DNA of 36,211 bases from Paludibacteraceae bacterium (GCA_017448345.1 JAFSLP010000055.1:1-36211), one strand, 5' to 3'; shown: positions 17,561-26,049, numbered from the stretch's first letter. The notes: generated by a model not told the origin, from the letters alone. Program-made: numbers and translations.

Positions 17561-18781
17561 ATGCTGAAAGTAGAAAGATATATAGCTTGGCGGTACCTTT
17601 TTTCCAAGAAGGGCCATAATGCCATCAATATAGTGTCCGGCATTAGTGCCGCTGCTGTTGCTATGGTGACGGCGGCGATGATTTGCGTGCTGAGCGTGAT
17701 GAACGGCTTCGGGAAATTAGTAGAGCAGATGTTCTCCGAGTTCGACCCTGTACTGCTGGTTGTTCCAGCCGAGGGTCAGACGCTGCGCACCGACACTTTT
17801 CCCATTCATTCTTTATACGCGCGCGAAGATATCCACGCCATCTCAAGACAGTTGGAGCAGACCGCATTAGTGCGATACAAAGACCACCAGATGCCGGCAA
17901 GGCTGCTTGGTGTGGATTCGCTATTCCGTGAGACCGCCCATATCGATTCGATTATCACAGACGGTTATTTCAGCGTATGGGACGGCGCCTTCGAACGCGC
18001 CGTGCCGGGTCGCGGATTAGCAGCGCAGATAGGTATCAACGCCCATTTCACGGGTGCGCTTCATCTGTACGCTCCGCGCCGTACGGAACGGGTGAACATG
18101 CTACGCCCGGACAAGTCGCTGGTACACGAGCACGCCTTCATCGCCGGTACTTTCGCCGTCAACCAGATAGATTACGACGACCAGCTGATGTTAGTGTCCC
18201 TGCCGCTGGCGCAACGGCTGTTCGAATACGACGAGCACACCGCAACCGCCCTGCGTATCCAGCCGAAGGAGGGAGTCAAAACCGCTTCGTTGAAGGCAGC
18301 ACTCAGACAGAGTCTCGGAGAGGGTTACCGTGTGCTGGACCGGTACGAACAGCAGCAGGACTTCTTCCGTATCCTGCGTATCGAGAAACTGCTGACGGTC
18401 ATTCTGTTAGTGTTCATTCTGCTGATAGCCAGTTTCAACATCATCGGTTCGCTGTCGATGCTGATTATCGACAAGCGCGAAGACAGCCGTATTCTTTCGC
18501 ACCTCGGAGCCGACGAGCAGACAATAAAGCGGACTTTCCTAATAGAGGGGTGGCTGATTTCCTCGCTCGGAGCGCTGTCCGGTCTGGTGGCAGGCGTGCT
18601 GCTATGCTTGGGACAGGAGCATTTCGGGTGGCTCAAGTTAGGAACCGGCAGCGAATATGTCATCTCCGCCTATCCGGTGCAGGTGCAGGCAGGGGACGTG
18701 CTCTTGGTGGCTGTCATCGTGTTAGCGTTAGGCTTCGCGGCGGCTTGGGGGACGGTGAGGAAGATGAGAATTGAGAATTGA
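17561..18781 (+). CDS. LolC/LolE-family (FtsX-like) ABC transporter permease
   Basis: The 406 residues have the LolC/E plan: a transmembrane helix near 20-48 (YLFSKKGHNAINIVSGISAA onward), a large periplasmic domain (about 50-275), then three helices near 280-310, 330-350 and 380-400, with the FtsX-like block IGSLSMLIIDKREDSRILSH near 300. These proteins act with an ATPase (LolD) to detach lipoproteins from the inner membrane. No LolD gene is adjacent, so the ATPase must be elsewhere. Alternative: another FtsX-family permease, such as a MacB-like exporter, but the length and topology favour the LolC/E type. Blocks A and B flank it. The ATG follows block A by about 20 bases. Confidence 0.88.
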   Translation: MLKVERYIAWRYLFSKKGHNAINIVSGISAAAVAMVTAAMICVLSVMNGFGKLVEQMFSEFDPVLLVVPAEGQTLRTDTFPIHSLYAREDIHAISRQLEQTALVRYKDHQMPARLLGVDSLFRETAHIDSIITDGYFSVWDGAFERAVPGRGLAAQIGINAHFTGALHLYAPRRTERVNMLRPDKSLVHEHAFIAGTFAVNQIDYDDQLMLVSLPLAQRLFEYDEHTATALRIQPKEGVKTASLKAALRQSLGEGYRVLDRYEQQQDFFRILRIEKLLTVILLVFILLIASFNIIGSLSMLIIDKREDSRILSHLGADEQTIKRTFLIEGWLISSLGALSGLVAGVLLCLGQEHFGWLKLGTGSEYVISAYPVQVQAGDVLLVAVIVLALGFAAAWGTVRKMRIEN

Positions 18782-18787
18782 AGATAG

Positions 18788-18905
18788 CGGGCAATACTAT
18801 TGCCCGGAAACCACCAAGAAAGGGGGCTCGCGGTAGTACCCGCGAGAGCTGGACCGGAGGGGAAGGTAACTCGCGCTCAAAGAGCACGAACACAGGACCG
18901 GAGGG
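18788..18905 (+). repeat. Hairpin-rich intergenic block B
   Basis: It opens with an unrelated perfect hairpin, CGGGCAAT-act-ATTGCCCG (18788-18806), seven bases after the permease stop. It then repeats block A: CTCGCGG-tagtac-CCGCGAG (18827-18846), GGACCGGAGGGGA, CTCGCGCTC-aaa-GAGCACGA (18870-18889) and ACAGGACCGGAGGGGA. Arms that pair change together: tactac becomes tagtac in the loop while the arms stay fixed. Confidence 0.85.
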
Positions 18906-18934
18906 GAGAAAACGAAAGAGACAAAAAACAAAGG

Positions 18935-18974
18935 GAGATGAAGAAGAAAATATAGAGATGAAGAAGAAAATATA
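18935..18974 (+). repeat. Perfect 20-base tandem duplication over a start codon
   Basis: Positions 18935-18954 and 18955-18974 are identical (GAGATGAAGAAGAAAATATA). The first copy carries ATG 18938, which reads MKKKI and stops at 18953-18955. The second copy carries the lipoprotein start at 18958. The stronger purine-rich SD (AAGGGAG, 18931-18937) lies by the first ATG, so the mini-ORF may be translated first and feed ribosomes to the second start. Confidence 0.85.
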
Positions 18975-19530
18975 TATACTAATCATAGCGATGGCGTTGT
19001 GCGGAGGGACAGCGTTCTTTGTGTGCGGGTGCACGCGGTATGTGCCATCGGGGCGGCAGGGAATGCCGAAAGAGTACACCACGGCTTATGAGGAACGGTA
19101 CGGGCGATGCTATGACTCGATACCTTACAAAGTCGTGGCACTGGACCTCTATTCGGAAGGTCTGTCTCTCAACCAAGAGAACCGCATTCAGGGCACCGGG
19201 TACAACCTGTACCTGTCGGACATCTTCGTGGAGGACGCATTAGTGCCGGGTACGTACCGCTCGGACACGACAGCACAGCCGTTCACTTTTCTGCCGGGAC
19301 GCGACTACGAGGGCACCCCGCACGGGATATACCTGTTAGAGATAGAGGAGGACAAGGTGGTTCGGATACAGGTACTCGACTCCGGCTATATAGTCATCCG
19401 AGACACCACCAACGGTCTGATTGACTGTGCTTTCACACTCTACTACCGCAGCACTTACGGTTCGCGGGCAACGTATAACTGCCATTTCCAAGGAGCATTA
19501 TCACATGGCAAAAACACCCTCCTCCGATAA
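18958..19530 (+). CDS. Lipoprotein of unknown function
   Basis: The product is 190 residues from ATG 18958. It has a lipoprotein-type signal peptide ([20 protein letters not shown]) with a likely lipidated Cys at 25 (FVCGC). The mature part is beta-rich, with [39 protein letters not shown] and [21 protein letters not shown] infer a small envelope lipoprotein. The family is not recognised. Its last 26 bases overlap xerD. The longer frame from 18778 is rejected because it begins inside block B. The signal peptide fixes the start at 18958. Confidence 0.75.
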   Translation: MKKKIYILIIAMALCGGTAFFVCGCTRYVPSGRQGMPKEYTTAYEERYGRCYDSIPYKVVALDLYSEGLSLNQENRIQGTGYNLYLSDIFVEDALVPGTYRSDTTAQPFTFLPGRDYEGTPHGIYLLEIEEDKVVRIQVLDSGYIVIRDTTNGLIDCAFTLYYRSTYGSRATYNCHFQGALSHGKNTLLR

Positions 19531-20422
19531 GGATTTACTGCGCGAGTACCACACGTATCTGCGGCTGGAACGCGGCTATTCGCCCAACACCGTTGAGGGC
19601 TATGAGGCGGACTTGGACAAACTGCGCGCATACTGCGAGGAGCATAAGCTGGACATCGTGCATATGCGGTTCGAGGAGTTGGAGGCGTTTGTGTTCGAGG
19701 CATTCAAGGATATCCAATCGGAGGCTACGCAGGCGCGTGTGTTAGCAGGCATCCATTCGTGGTACCGTTTTCTGCTATACAAAGACTATATCGACCAAGA
19801 CCCGTCGGAACTGATAGAGGGTCCGCGCAAGTCAAGACACCTGCCGGTGGTGCTGAGTCTGGACGAAATCAACCGCATAATGAGCGCCATCGACCTGTCA
19901 TCCAACGAGGGTCACCGCAACCGTGCGATGATGGAGATATTATACGGCAGCGGCCTTCGTGTGAGCGAGTTAGTGACGCTGCGTCTGAGCCGGATTTACC
20001 TCAACGAGCATTATATGATGATTGAGGGCAAGGGCTCCAAACAACGCCTTGTGCCACTGTCCCCGGTTGCGGAGGAGTGGTTCGGCTACTGGCTTCAGGA
20101 GAGGAGCACATGGCCCGTCAAGAGCGAATACCGTGACTACGCCTTCGTCAACCGCTACGGCAGACCTCTCACGCGAGCAATGGTGTTCACCATTGTCCGC
20201 CGGCTGTGCTCGGAGGCGGGCATCACCAAGACCGTCTCGCCGCACACGCTGCGTCATTCGTTTGCGACCCACCTGCTGCAAAACGGTGCCGACCTGCGCA
20301 TTATCCAGCAGCTGTTAGGACACGAAGACCTCTCCACCACAGAGATTTACACCCACTTGGAGATTGCCGACCTGCGGAAGGCTGTGCTGGAGTGCCATCC
20401 GGCGAATAGAGTTGAGAGTTGA
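19505..20422 (+). CDS. xerD: Site-specific tyrosine recombinase XerD
   Basis: XerD acts with XerC at dif to resolve chromosome dimers. From ATG 19505, preceded by AAGGAG at 19489-19494, the product is 305 residues, the normal length. An N-terminal SAM-like core-binding domain (about 7-95, [20 protein letters not shown]) leads to the catalytic domain with R152 ([10 protein letters not shown]), a lysine near 176-178, H247 and R250 ([10 protein letters not shown]), H273 ([16 protein letters not shown]) and nucleophile Y282, a complete catalytic set. XerC or a Bacteroidetes-specific variant cannot be fully excluded. The start at 19421 upstream is rejected because the lipoprotein reads through it in another frame. 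Confidence 0.93.
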   Translation: MAKTPSSDKDLLREYHTYLRLERGYSPNTVEGYEADLDKLRAYCEEHKLDIVHMRFEELEAFVFEAFKDIQSEATQARVLAGIHSWYRFLLYKDYIDQDPSELIEGPRKSRHLPVVLSLDEINRIMSAIDLSSNEGHRNRAMMEILYGSGLRVSELVTLRLSRIYLNEHYMMIEGKGSKQRLVPLSPVAEEWFGYWLQERSTWPVKSEYRDYAFVNRYGRPLTRAMVFTIVRRLCSEAGITKTVSPHTLRHSFATHLLQNGADLRIIQQLLGHEDLSTTEIYTHLEIADLRKAVLECHPANRVES

Positions 20423-20520
20423 GAGAAGTCATATAGTTGAGAGTTGATAGTTGAGAGTTGAGAGAAGTTGATAGTTGATAGTTGATAGTTGAGAGTTGAG
20501 AGAAGTCGTTTAGTTGAGAG
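20423..20520 (+). repeat. GTTGAGAGTTGATA repeat after xerD
   Basis: About 95 bases of 7-base units, GTTGAGA and GTTGATA, in two larger blocks that both end in GAGAAGT. The tract begins at the xerD stop and ends in the first codon region of the DUF5686 gene. Confidence 0.85.
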
Positions 20521-23045
20521 TTGGAAGGATACATAGTATATGGCGGAGAGGGGTCACGCTTGCCATTTTCTGCGGAATGTTTGCGGCAGTACATGCCGTA
20601 GAGACGATTATCGTGGGCGAGGTGGTGAACGAGACGACCGGCGAAGCCATTCCGAATGTGAATATCCATTTCCGTGGCACGAAGATCGGCACTACCTCCG
20701 ACGAGAACGGCGCTTATGCGCTACGGGTGGATATGAGCGCAAAGGCTCAACTGGTTTTTTCCGCCGTGGGTTACTACACGCAGCGGTTTGATGTAGAACC
20801 GGGTTCAATGGCAGGTCTTCAGGTATCGATGCGCGAGAAGAGTGCCGCGCTCACCGAGATTGTCGTCTCTCCCAACGAGAACCCTGCCTTGGAACTACTC
20901 CGTCAGGTCCGTTCCCACCGTCCGGAGAACGACCGCACCCTTCATCCGGAACGCTCCTCCACCCTGCGCCGCGAACAGACACTTTATGTCTCGCATATCA
21001 ACAAGAGACACCTCCGCCGTGCTCTATGGAAGAGTCTGCAAGAGGGCATTATTGGACAGGAGGACTCCACTTTCGTGATGCCACTATACCGCGAGACACA
21101 GTCTTTCCTGCTCTCGGGAAACACGATAACGCCCGCCAACGACCAACGTACACAGGCTCTTATCCTCTCGCCGACGGACTATTCGTCACTTCTTGGCGGC
21201 GAGGGGAACCTGAATTTCTACGCCAACTCCGTCCCTATCATGGGTCACGCGTTCCTCTCCCCCCTCGCTTCCGGCGGCAACCTCTATTACCGCTATTACA
21301 TAGCGGAAAGCCAAGAGTCGAAAGTCGAAAGTCCAAAGGTGTCCGAGAATGAATGCGTTATTGTTTTCAGGACTCGCAACCCGTTCTATGCGACCTTCAA
21401 CGGCGAGATGGTGATAGACACCAGCACCTTCGCGCTGCGTGCTCTCTCCGCCTATGTGCCGGCAGAGGTGGCGGTCAACTACCTCAACACGCTCCACCTG
21501 AGCCAGACACTTGGTCCGGACGGAACGATTACCGGCGAACACCTGTCGGTGCTGATGGACTTCGCCGTACAAGGCGAACAGGCAGGGACTGTGTTTCCCA
21601 CGCTGCTTCTTACGACCCAAATGGGCGGAGAAGAGAGTCCGAATAATCCGAATAATCAGAGTAATCCGAGTTATCCGAGTAATCCGAGTAATCCGAATAA
21701 TCCGAATAATCCGAGTAATCTGAGTTATCCGAATTATCCGATGGAGGCGAGTGACTCGGCATTCATGGCACTGGACTCGCTGCCGCTGATCCGCACCGCC
21801 AAGTGGTTCGCCACCATTGCCACAACCGGTTATATCCCTACCGGCACCCCTGTCGATATCGGTCATGTGCAGGAGATTCTGCAGGTCAACCAACACGAAG
21901 GGGTGCATGTGGGTCTGCCGTTCCGCACCAACGAGCGGTTCTCAAAAGTCGTCTCGTTAGAAGCATCCGTAGGTTACGGTTTCCGCGACCGTTCGTTCAA
22001 AGGGTTAGGACGCGTCTCCGTCAACCTGCCCACTCCGCGCAAGAACACGCTGCAGGTCGAGTACAACGACCGGTATATCTGGTCCGAATCGGATGACTTC
22101 GACCGGCTGCTTCGTGAGAACTCAATGGGCTACGGCAATTTCGACTTCACGGCGTACGCCTTCGAGGCGCTGCACCGCGACACCCTGTGCCGGAACACGG
22201 CACTGCGGCAGCGGCAGTTGCAGTTCCACTGGTTCGCCGACTGGTCACCGAACATCGAGACACACGCGTATATCCGCGCCGGATGGATACCGGAAGGAGA
22301 CCTTATCAGTCAAAAGCCGGAAGTCGAAAGTCAAAAGCCGTCAGAAGTCAGCTATCAGACGTTTTCGGCTATTGCGCGTCTGTCATGGGGTGAGCGCAAG
22401 TACGACGGTTTCTTCATGCGCCGGTACGCCTACTCCAACCGCTATCCGGTGCTCTTCCTTGGTATGGAAGCAGGGCACGCGATGTACGAGGGACAGATGT
22501 ACAATGTACGAAGGAGTCAGCTGTGGGCGCATCTGCGGGTGATGTTAACGCAGCACGCCAACCTTGGCATGGGCGGCACGCTGACTTATGCGCTGCAAGC
22601 CGGTGCCCTCTTCGGCAACGCCCCCGCCGCTTTCCTCTGGCACGCCGACGCCAACCAAGGCTACGCCTACGACCCCTACCGTTTCACGCTGCTCCACGGC
22701 GGAGAGATGATAGCGGACAAATACATCGCCCTGCAAACCGAATGGAACGGAATGGGCATTCTCTTCAACCTCATTCCGGGTGTCCGCTGGCTGCACCTGC
22801 GCGAACTCGTCGAGGCGAAGATAGCGTACGGGTATCTGGATAGCCAAAAGACCGCTGCGCTCCAAGTCGAAAGTCGAAAGCCGTCCGCCTTGTACGCCGA
22901 GGTGGGTGTGGGTATCGGGAATATCCTCCGCGTGTGCGACCTCTACTCCGTCTGGAGCCTCGTGCCGGTCAGTTCGCCTTTCTCTCCGCAACAAGAAAAG
23001 AGCGCCACATGGGCGCTCCGTTTCCGTATTCATTTAGGGCTGTAG
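20514..23045 (+). CDS. DUF5686 / carboxypeptidase regulatory-like domain outer-membrane protein
   Basis: The product is 843 residues from TTG 20514. A signal peptide (RRGVTLAIFCGMFAAVHA, about 11-28) is followed by a carboxypeptidase D regulatory-like fold (about 33-115: VGEVVNETTGEAIPNVNIHF, GAYALRV and DVEPGSMAGLQVSM) and the DUF5686 region (from about 120: NPALELLRQVRSHRPENDRT) with barrel-like strands at the C-terminus. Such proteins lie in the outer membrane. The start is odd. The TTG sits in the preceding repeat, while ATG 20540, with GGAAGGA ten bases before it, is out of frame by one base. Removing one G (20542 or 20543) would give MRRGVTLAIFCG, a perfect signal peptide. Repeat-coded segments lie at about 265-277, 374-409, 599-611 and 776-790. 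Confidence 0.85.
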   Translation: MRVGRIHSIWRRGVTLAIFCGMFAAVHAVETIIVGEVVNETTGEAIPNVNIHFRGTKIGTTSDENGAYALRVDMSAKAQLVFSAVGYYTQRFDVEPGSMAGLQVSMREKSAALTEIVVSPNENPALELLRQVRSHRPENDRTLHPERSSTLRREQTLYVSHINKRHLRRALWKSLQEGIIGQEDSTFVMPLYRETQSFLLSGNTITPANDQRTQALILSPTDYSSLLGGEGNLNFYANSVPIMGHAFLSPLASGGNLYYRYYIAESQESKVESPKVSENECVIVFRTRNPFYATFNGEMVIDTSTFALRALSAYVPAEVAVNYLNTLHLSQTLGPDGTITGEHLSVLMDFAVQGEQAGTVFPTLLLTTQMGGEESPNNPNNQSNPSYPSNPSNPNNPNNPSNLSYPNYPMEASDSAFMALDSLPLIRTAKWFATIATTGYIPTGTPVDIGHVQEILQVNQHEGVHVGLPFRTNERFSKVVSLEASVGYGFRDRSFKGLGRVSVNLPTPRKNTLQVEYNDRYIWSESDDFDRLLRENSMGYGNFDFTAYAFEALHRDTLCRNTALRQRQLQFHWFADWSPNIETHAYIRAGWIPEGDLISQKPEVESQKPSEVSYQTFSAIARLSWGERKYDGFFMRRYAYSNRYPVLFLGMEAGHAMYEGQMYNVRRSQLWAHLRVMLTQHANLGMGGTLTYALQAGALFGNAPAAFLWHADANQGYAYDPYRFTLLHGGEMIADKYIALQTEWNGMGILFNLIPGVRWLHLRELVEAKIAYGYLDSQKTAALQVESRKPSALYAEVGVGIGNILRVCDLYSVWSLVPVSSPFSPQQEKSATWALRFRIHLGL
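21310..21346. repeat. AGTCGAAAG repeat in the DUF5686 gene
   Basis: Encodes SQESKVESPKV in frame. It is one of the AGTC(G/A)AAAG family found in four places in this gene and in two other genes. Confidence 0.8.
21637..21741. repeat. AATCCGAAT/AATCCGAGT repeat in the DUF5686 gene
   Basis: A 9-base unit occurs about eleven times and encodes an in-frame Pro-Asn/Ser-rich stretch (for example NPSYPSNPSNPNNPNN). Related ATCCGA units occur outside genes at 25980-26045 and 36158-36211. Confidence 0.9.
22310..22348. repeat. AGTCAAAAGCC repeat in the DUF5686 gene
   Basis: Encodes SQKPEVESQKPSEV in frame, another member of the AGTC(G/A)AAAG family. Confidence 0.8.
22492..22527. repeat. GTACGAGGGACAGATGTACAA repeat-like stretch
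   Basis: GTACGAGG/GTACAATGTACGAAGG units encode MYEGQMYNVRRS in the DUF5686 protein. The same kind of unit (GTACAAGGGGACAATGTACC) occurs in the glycosyltransferase gene at 31177-31225. Confidence 0.55.
22840..22886. repeat. AGTCGAAAG repeat near the DUF5686 gene's 3' end
   Basis: AAGTCGAAAGTCGAAAGCCG encodes VESRKPS in frame, within a short tract that also reads SQKTAALQ. It belongs to the AGTC(G/A)AAAG family. Confidence 0.75.
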
Positions 23046-23064
23046 GGATTATAATTACGAATTG

Positions 23065-24327
23065 TCAGGCATATGAATGCAAGCCTCCCAAGAGGCGGTT
23101 CACGCCGAAATAGGTGAACAGCACAAAGAGGAACGCTACTATGCCCAGCACGTGGTAGAGCACTTCGTAGTTCTTGATTTTCATCTTGGGCAGCACCACA
23201 GGCAAATGCAGCATTGCGGCATAGACAAACATCGTAATCAGCGCCCACGTCTCTTTGGGGTCCCATCCCCAATAGCGCCCCCATGACAGGTTCGCCCAGA
23301 CGGCACCGATGAAAATACCGGCGGTGAGGCAGAACAGCGCAGGGTACAGCAACACTTGGGAGAGAGTCTTGAGACTATTTACCATTTTATCATTTACCAT
23401 TTTATCATTTACCATTTTATCATTTACCATTTTATCATTTACCATTTTATCATTTACCATTTTATCATTTACCATTTTATCATTTACCATTTTATCATTT
23501 GCCATTTTATCATTTACCATTTTATCATTTACCATTTTCCCATTTATTTTTTTTACTCCGATGTGAACTAACGCGATAATCCCGTTAATCATAATGACCG
23601 CAAAGAGCGTATAAGCCAGCATGATTACTGACACATGAATGCCCAAAAGCGGCGTCTGCAGCACCGGCTGCAAGGGCGGTTTGGGTGTCACTACTTTGGT
23701 CATGACGGCAGCCAGCACAACAATGACGGCTATAAAACAAGCCGAATACAAGCCGCTCCGTTGCCCGAAGACCGATTGCTTCAGTTTGGCACGGAAGAGC
23801 GTGTTCTTCTGGAAGAAGAAACCAATCATTCCGATGAGCAGCAGCGCATAGCCGGTATAGGTGATGCCGATGCCCCACGGGTCGTAGTTATAGGAGAGGA
23901 CGACTCCCAATCCGTCACTGTCGTAATCCGACTGGCAGAAACGCCATCCATGGTATTTGAGGGGCTTGTTCATCCGCACCTCGCCTTCGTCCACCTGCAT
24001 TCCTTCCCCTTCCGTATGGCGGCTCCGGTCCAGCAGCCGCAGCTGTGACACGTAATCCACAGGCGTCTCGCCGTCCTCCGCATAGACAATCTGAAAATCC
24101 CAAAGGAAGAGGCTTACGGAATGATGGATTGATGGAATGATGGATTGACGGACGGTGACGGTCTCGGCTTTGTCGGCACGGACATGCACCTCGCCCTGCA
24201 CGCCCCAAAAATGCGTTACACACGCTCCGACAAGCATGATTATCAGAGCGATGTGTAACAAAATAGTAAAAGGACCCAGGTCTGACCTGCTCAAAGAAGA
24301 AAGCGGCTTTGCTGAAAGATTTTTCAT
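23065..24327 (-). CDS. CcsBA-type cytochrome c maturation protein (ResB-CcsA fusion)
   Basis: From ATG 24327 the product is 420 residues. The N-terminal ResB part has a first helix (about 20-42), a periplasmic stretch and YHGWRFCQSDYDSDGLGVVL, then two helices. The CcsA part has LGIHVSVIMLAYTLFA (conserved His), the tryptophan-rich WWD haem-handling motif WGRYWGWDPKETW (about 346-360) and LHSYA at the C-terminus (second conserved His). Such proteins carry haem to the periplasm and attach it to CXXCH. The start is one base after the upstream stop (TGATATG), so translation is coupled. About 55 residues (261-315) are an eleven-fold KMVND repeat in a loop between two helices. A further repeat-coded stretch near 67-75 reads SIIPSIHHS. 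Confidence 0.88.
   Translation of the reverse strand: MKNLSAKPLSSLSRSDLGPFTILLHIALIIMLVGACVTHFWGVQGEVHVRADKAETVTVRQSIIPSIHHSVSLFLWDFQIVYAEDGETPVDYVSQLRLLDRSRHTEGEGMQVDEGEVRMNKPLKYHGWRFCQSDYDSDGLGVVLSYNYDPWGIGITYTGYALLLIGMIGFFFQKNTLFRAKLKQSVFGQRSGLYSACFIAVIVVLAAVMTKVVTPKPPLQPVLQTPLLGIHVSVIMLAYTLFAVIMINGIIALVHIGVKKINGKMVNDKMVNDKMANDKMVNDKMVNDKMVNDKMVNDKMVNDKMVNDKMVNDKMVNSLKTLSQVLLYPALFCLTAGIFIGAVWANLSWGRYWGWDPKETWALITMFVYAAMLHLPVVLPKMKIKNYEVLYHVLGIVAFLFVLFTYFGVNRLLGGLHSYA
23381..23545. repeat. 15-base tandem array inside ccsBA (11 units)
   Basis: ACCATTTTATCATTT is repeated from 23381: nine exact units, one with A to G (23501) and a diverged last unit (23531). The period is five codons, so unit gain or loss preserves the frame. 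It encodes KMVND on the gene strand. It is the most regular repeat in the window. Confidence 0.97.
24117..24152. repeat. GAATGATGGATTG repeat in ccsBA
   Basis: Units of GGAATGATGGATTGAT encode an in-frame SIIPSIHHS on the gene strand. The same unit occurs at the N-termini of the porin and ftsW genes. Confidence 0.75.
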
Positions 24328-24328
24328 A

Positions 24329-25975
24329 TCAGATTGCATTAATGAACGCAACGATGGCATCTCTGTCTTCTTTAGGCAGGTTATAGAACTGCTGGGTCGG
24401 ATAATAGGCATCGGACTCGGTGCTGTAGCCGTGCCACATGATGGCTTCTATGACGTCCCTTGCTCGCGTGTCGTGCATACGGGCTTCGTAGGCGTCGCCG
24501 GTCGCTTTTTTATGCAGCCCGCGCCCCCAGAGCGGCGTAGTACGGCACCAGCCGGTGCGGATATCATTCTCCATACAGAGCTTATGCTGCACCATATCGG
24601 TGTAGGGCCATATTTTCTGGTTGGGGTAACGCGGCAGTTTTCCGTCTCCGGCTTTGAAGAAGCCGTTCGGGTCCCGCACCTCGTCGGCACCGGTCGTCCA
24701 TGAGGGACGGTGGCAGTAGTCGCAGCCTATCTGCGTGAACAGCTCCTTGCCGCGCAGGACCTGTTTGTCGGTCACGTTACGCGCAGCCGGAACAGCCAAA
24801 CCACGGTGCCATACCATGACCTGTGTGAACTCGTCATCGGTCATCTCAGCCGGCAGGGACTTGCTCAACAGGAACTCGCGGATGTTACTCTCCGCGTCAT
24901 CCGTCCACCACTCGGGGTGCTTCTTATCGGGGTCAATCTTGGCGATATAATCCGCAAAACCGGCTTGCACCTCTTTGTCCTTTGAGGCATACTCCGCATA
25001 GATAGAGCCGTTGAGGTCGAGGTAGTGGTACTGCCTGTCAGAACGGGTGACATTGGTGATATTCCATATAGCGTTGGCTCCGGCAGCGTCCTGCAGCGGA
25101 CCGCGCGACAGCGCATAGGTAAAGCGCTTGGGGCCCCACTGCGGGTCGTTCTTGTAATAACCGGTAGTCTGCATGCCTCCGGCATAGATGGCAGGGTTGA
25201 GACCGTTCTTCAACTTGCCGTCCGCTTCTTCTTTGGCATATTGGGCGATGATATCCTCATCGGTGATAGCGTCCAAGAGACCCGTGCCGTAGACACCGAT
25301 GGTGTTCTCCAGTTTCACCTCGTACCCCTCGCTTTCCAGCAAGCCGTCCGGGTCACGGTAGCCCTGATTATAGACATAGACCGCTTCCTTGGGCATCGCC
25401 ACCTCGGGGTAACGCAGCTCGTAGGTCTCGCCGTCGGCGAACCGGTTGCCGTGCTCGTCGGTCACAGTCTTCCAAGTGACGGTAATCATGTCCGGGTTCA
25501 ACGGTGCTTTGAACGGGTCTGCGCCGAAGAGCTGCGGCATACCTGCAAGCCAAGGCACGTAAGCCTGTGTAGCAGGGTTGATGACCACGAGCAGTGTACC
25601 GTTGCCTTGGTGAGCCGCGTCGTAGGTACCGGAAGGAATGGTCGTGCCGTGCGAGTAGTTCGGGTGGCAGTGCTGGCACGAGGCGCGTACATAGACAGGA
25701 CCCAAGCCGTGCTGACGACCCGTCGCGTTGGTGACGAAATCTTTCTCTGCGATGTTATCGCCTTGTGCAAAGGGCGCACCCATGCCTGCGTTGTCAGTTG
25801 CCGGTGTAGGCTGACGGAACGCCATGGAAGAGGTGTTGGTCGTCGTGCCTAACTTACCGCCGGTGTAATACCACTCCGGCATTTCTGTGTCCGGAGTCTC
25901 GCCGCCTCCGCCGGGCTCTTTACAGCCCACCAGCGCTACAGCGGCTATTGCCATGAATAAAAATTCTTTCTTCAT
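24329..25975 (-). CDS. Di-haem oxidoreductase (DUF1111 / DHOR family) lipoprotein
   Basis: The 548-residue product is a lipoprotein (MKKEFLFMAIAAVALVGC, lipidated Cys 18). It has two haem c sites, CQHCH at 100-104 and CDYCH at about 417-421, matching the di-haem 'putative thiol oxidoreductase' family. Family members have been linked to iron uptake. The family's precise reaction is not established. It is followed by ccsBA one base later, which fits, because CcsBA attaches haem to such sites. Imelysin lies directly upstream, a pairing known from iron-regulated loci. The ATG at 25975 gives a normal lipoprotein signal. Confidence 0.88.
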   Translation of the reverse strand: MKKEFLFMAIAAVALVGCKEPGGGGETPDTEMPEWYYTGGKLGTTTNTSSMAFRQPTPATDNAGMGAPFAQGDNIAEKDFVTNATGRQHGLGPVYVRASCQHCHPNYSHGTTIPSGTYDAAHQGNGTLLVVINPATQAYVPWLAGMPQLFGADPFKAPLNPDMITVTWKTVTDEHGNRFADGETYELRYPEVAMPKEAVYVYNQGYRDPDGLLESEGYEVKLENTIGVYGTGLLDAITDEDIIAQYAKEEADGKLKNGLNPAIYAGGMQTTGYYKNDPQWGPKRFTYALSRGPLQDAAGANAIWNITNVTRSDRQYHYLDLNGSIYAEYASKDKEVQAGFADYIAKIDPDKKHPEWWTDDAESNIREFLLSKSLPAEMTDDEFTQVMVWHRGLAVPAARNVTDKQVLRGKELFTQIGCDYCHRPSWTTGADEVRDPNGFFKAGDGKLPRYPNQKIWPYTDMVQHKLCMENDIRTGWCRTTPLWGRGLHKKATGDAYEARMHDTRARDVIEAIMWHGYSTESDAYYPTQQFYNLPKEDRDAIVAFINAI

Positions 25976-26045
25976 TTGTTTATGGGTTTATGGGTTTATC
26001 GGAATTTATCCGAGTTATCCGAAGTTATCGGAGTTTATCGGAGGA
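25976..26045. repeat. TTATCGGA/TTATCCGA repeat between imelysin and di-haem genes
   Basis: TATGGGTTTATGGGTTTATC leads into alternating TTATCCGA, TTATCCGAAG and TTATCGGAG units. It sits in the 74-base intergenic gap. It resembles the tract at 36158-36211 and the coding array at 21637-21741. Confidence 0.8.
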
Positions 26046-26049
26046 TTTG

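Noticed and set aside
18778..18957. Longer N-terminus for the lipoprotein
   Set aside because: The frame is open from 18778, but this part is translated hairpin block B. The signal peptide begins at 18958.
23381..23545. CRISPR array
   Set aside because: The units are directly adjacent with no spacers, a period of 15 bases, and lie inside an open reading frame.
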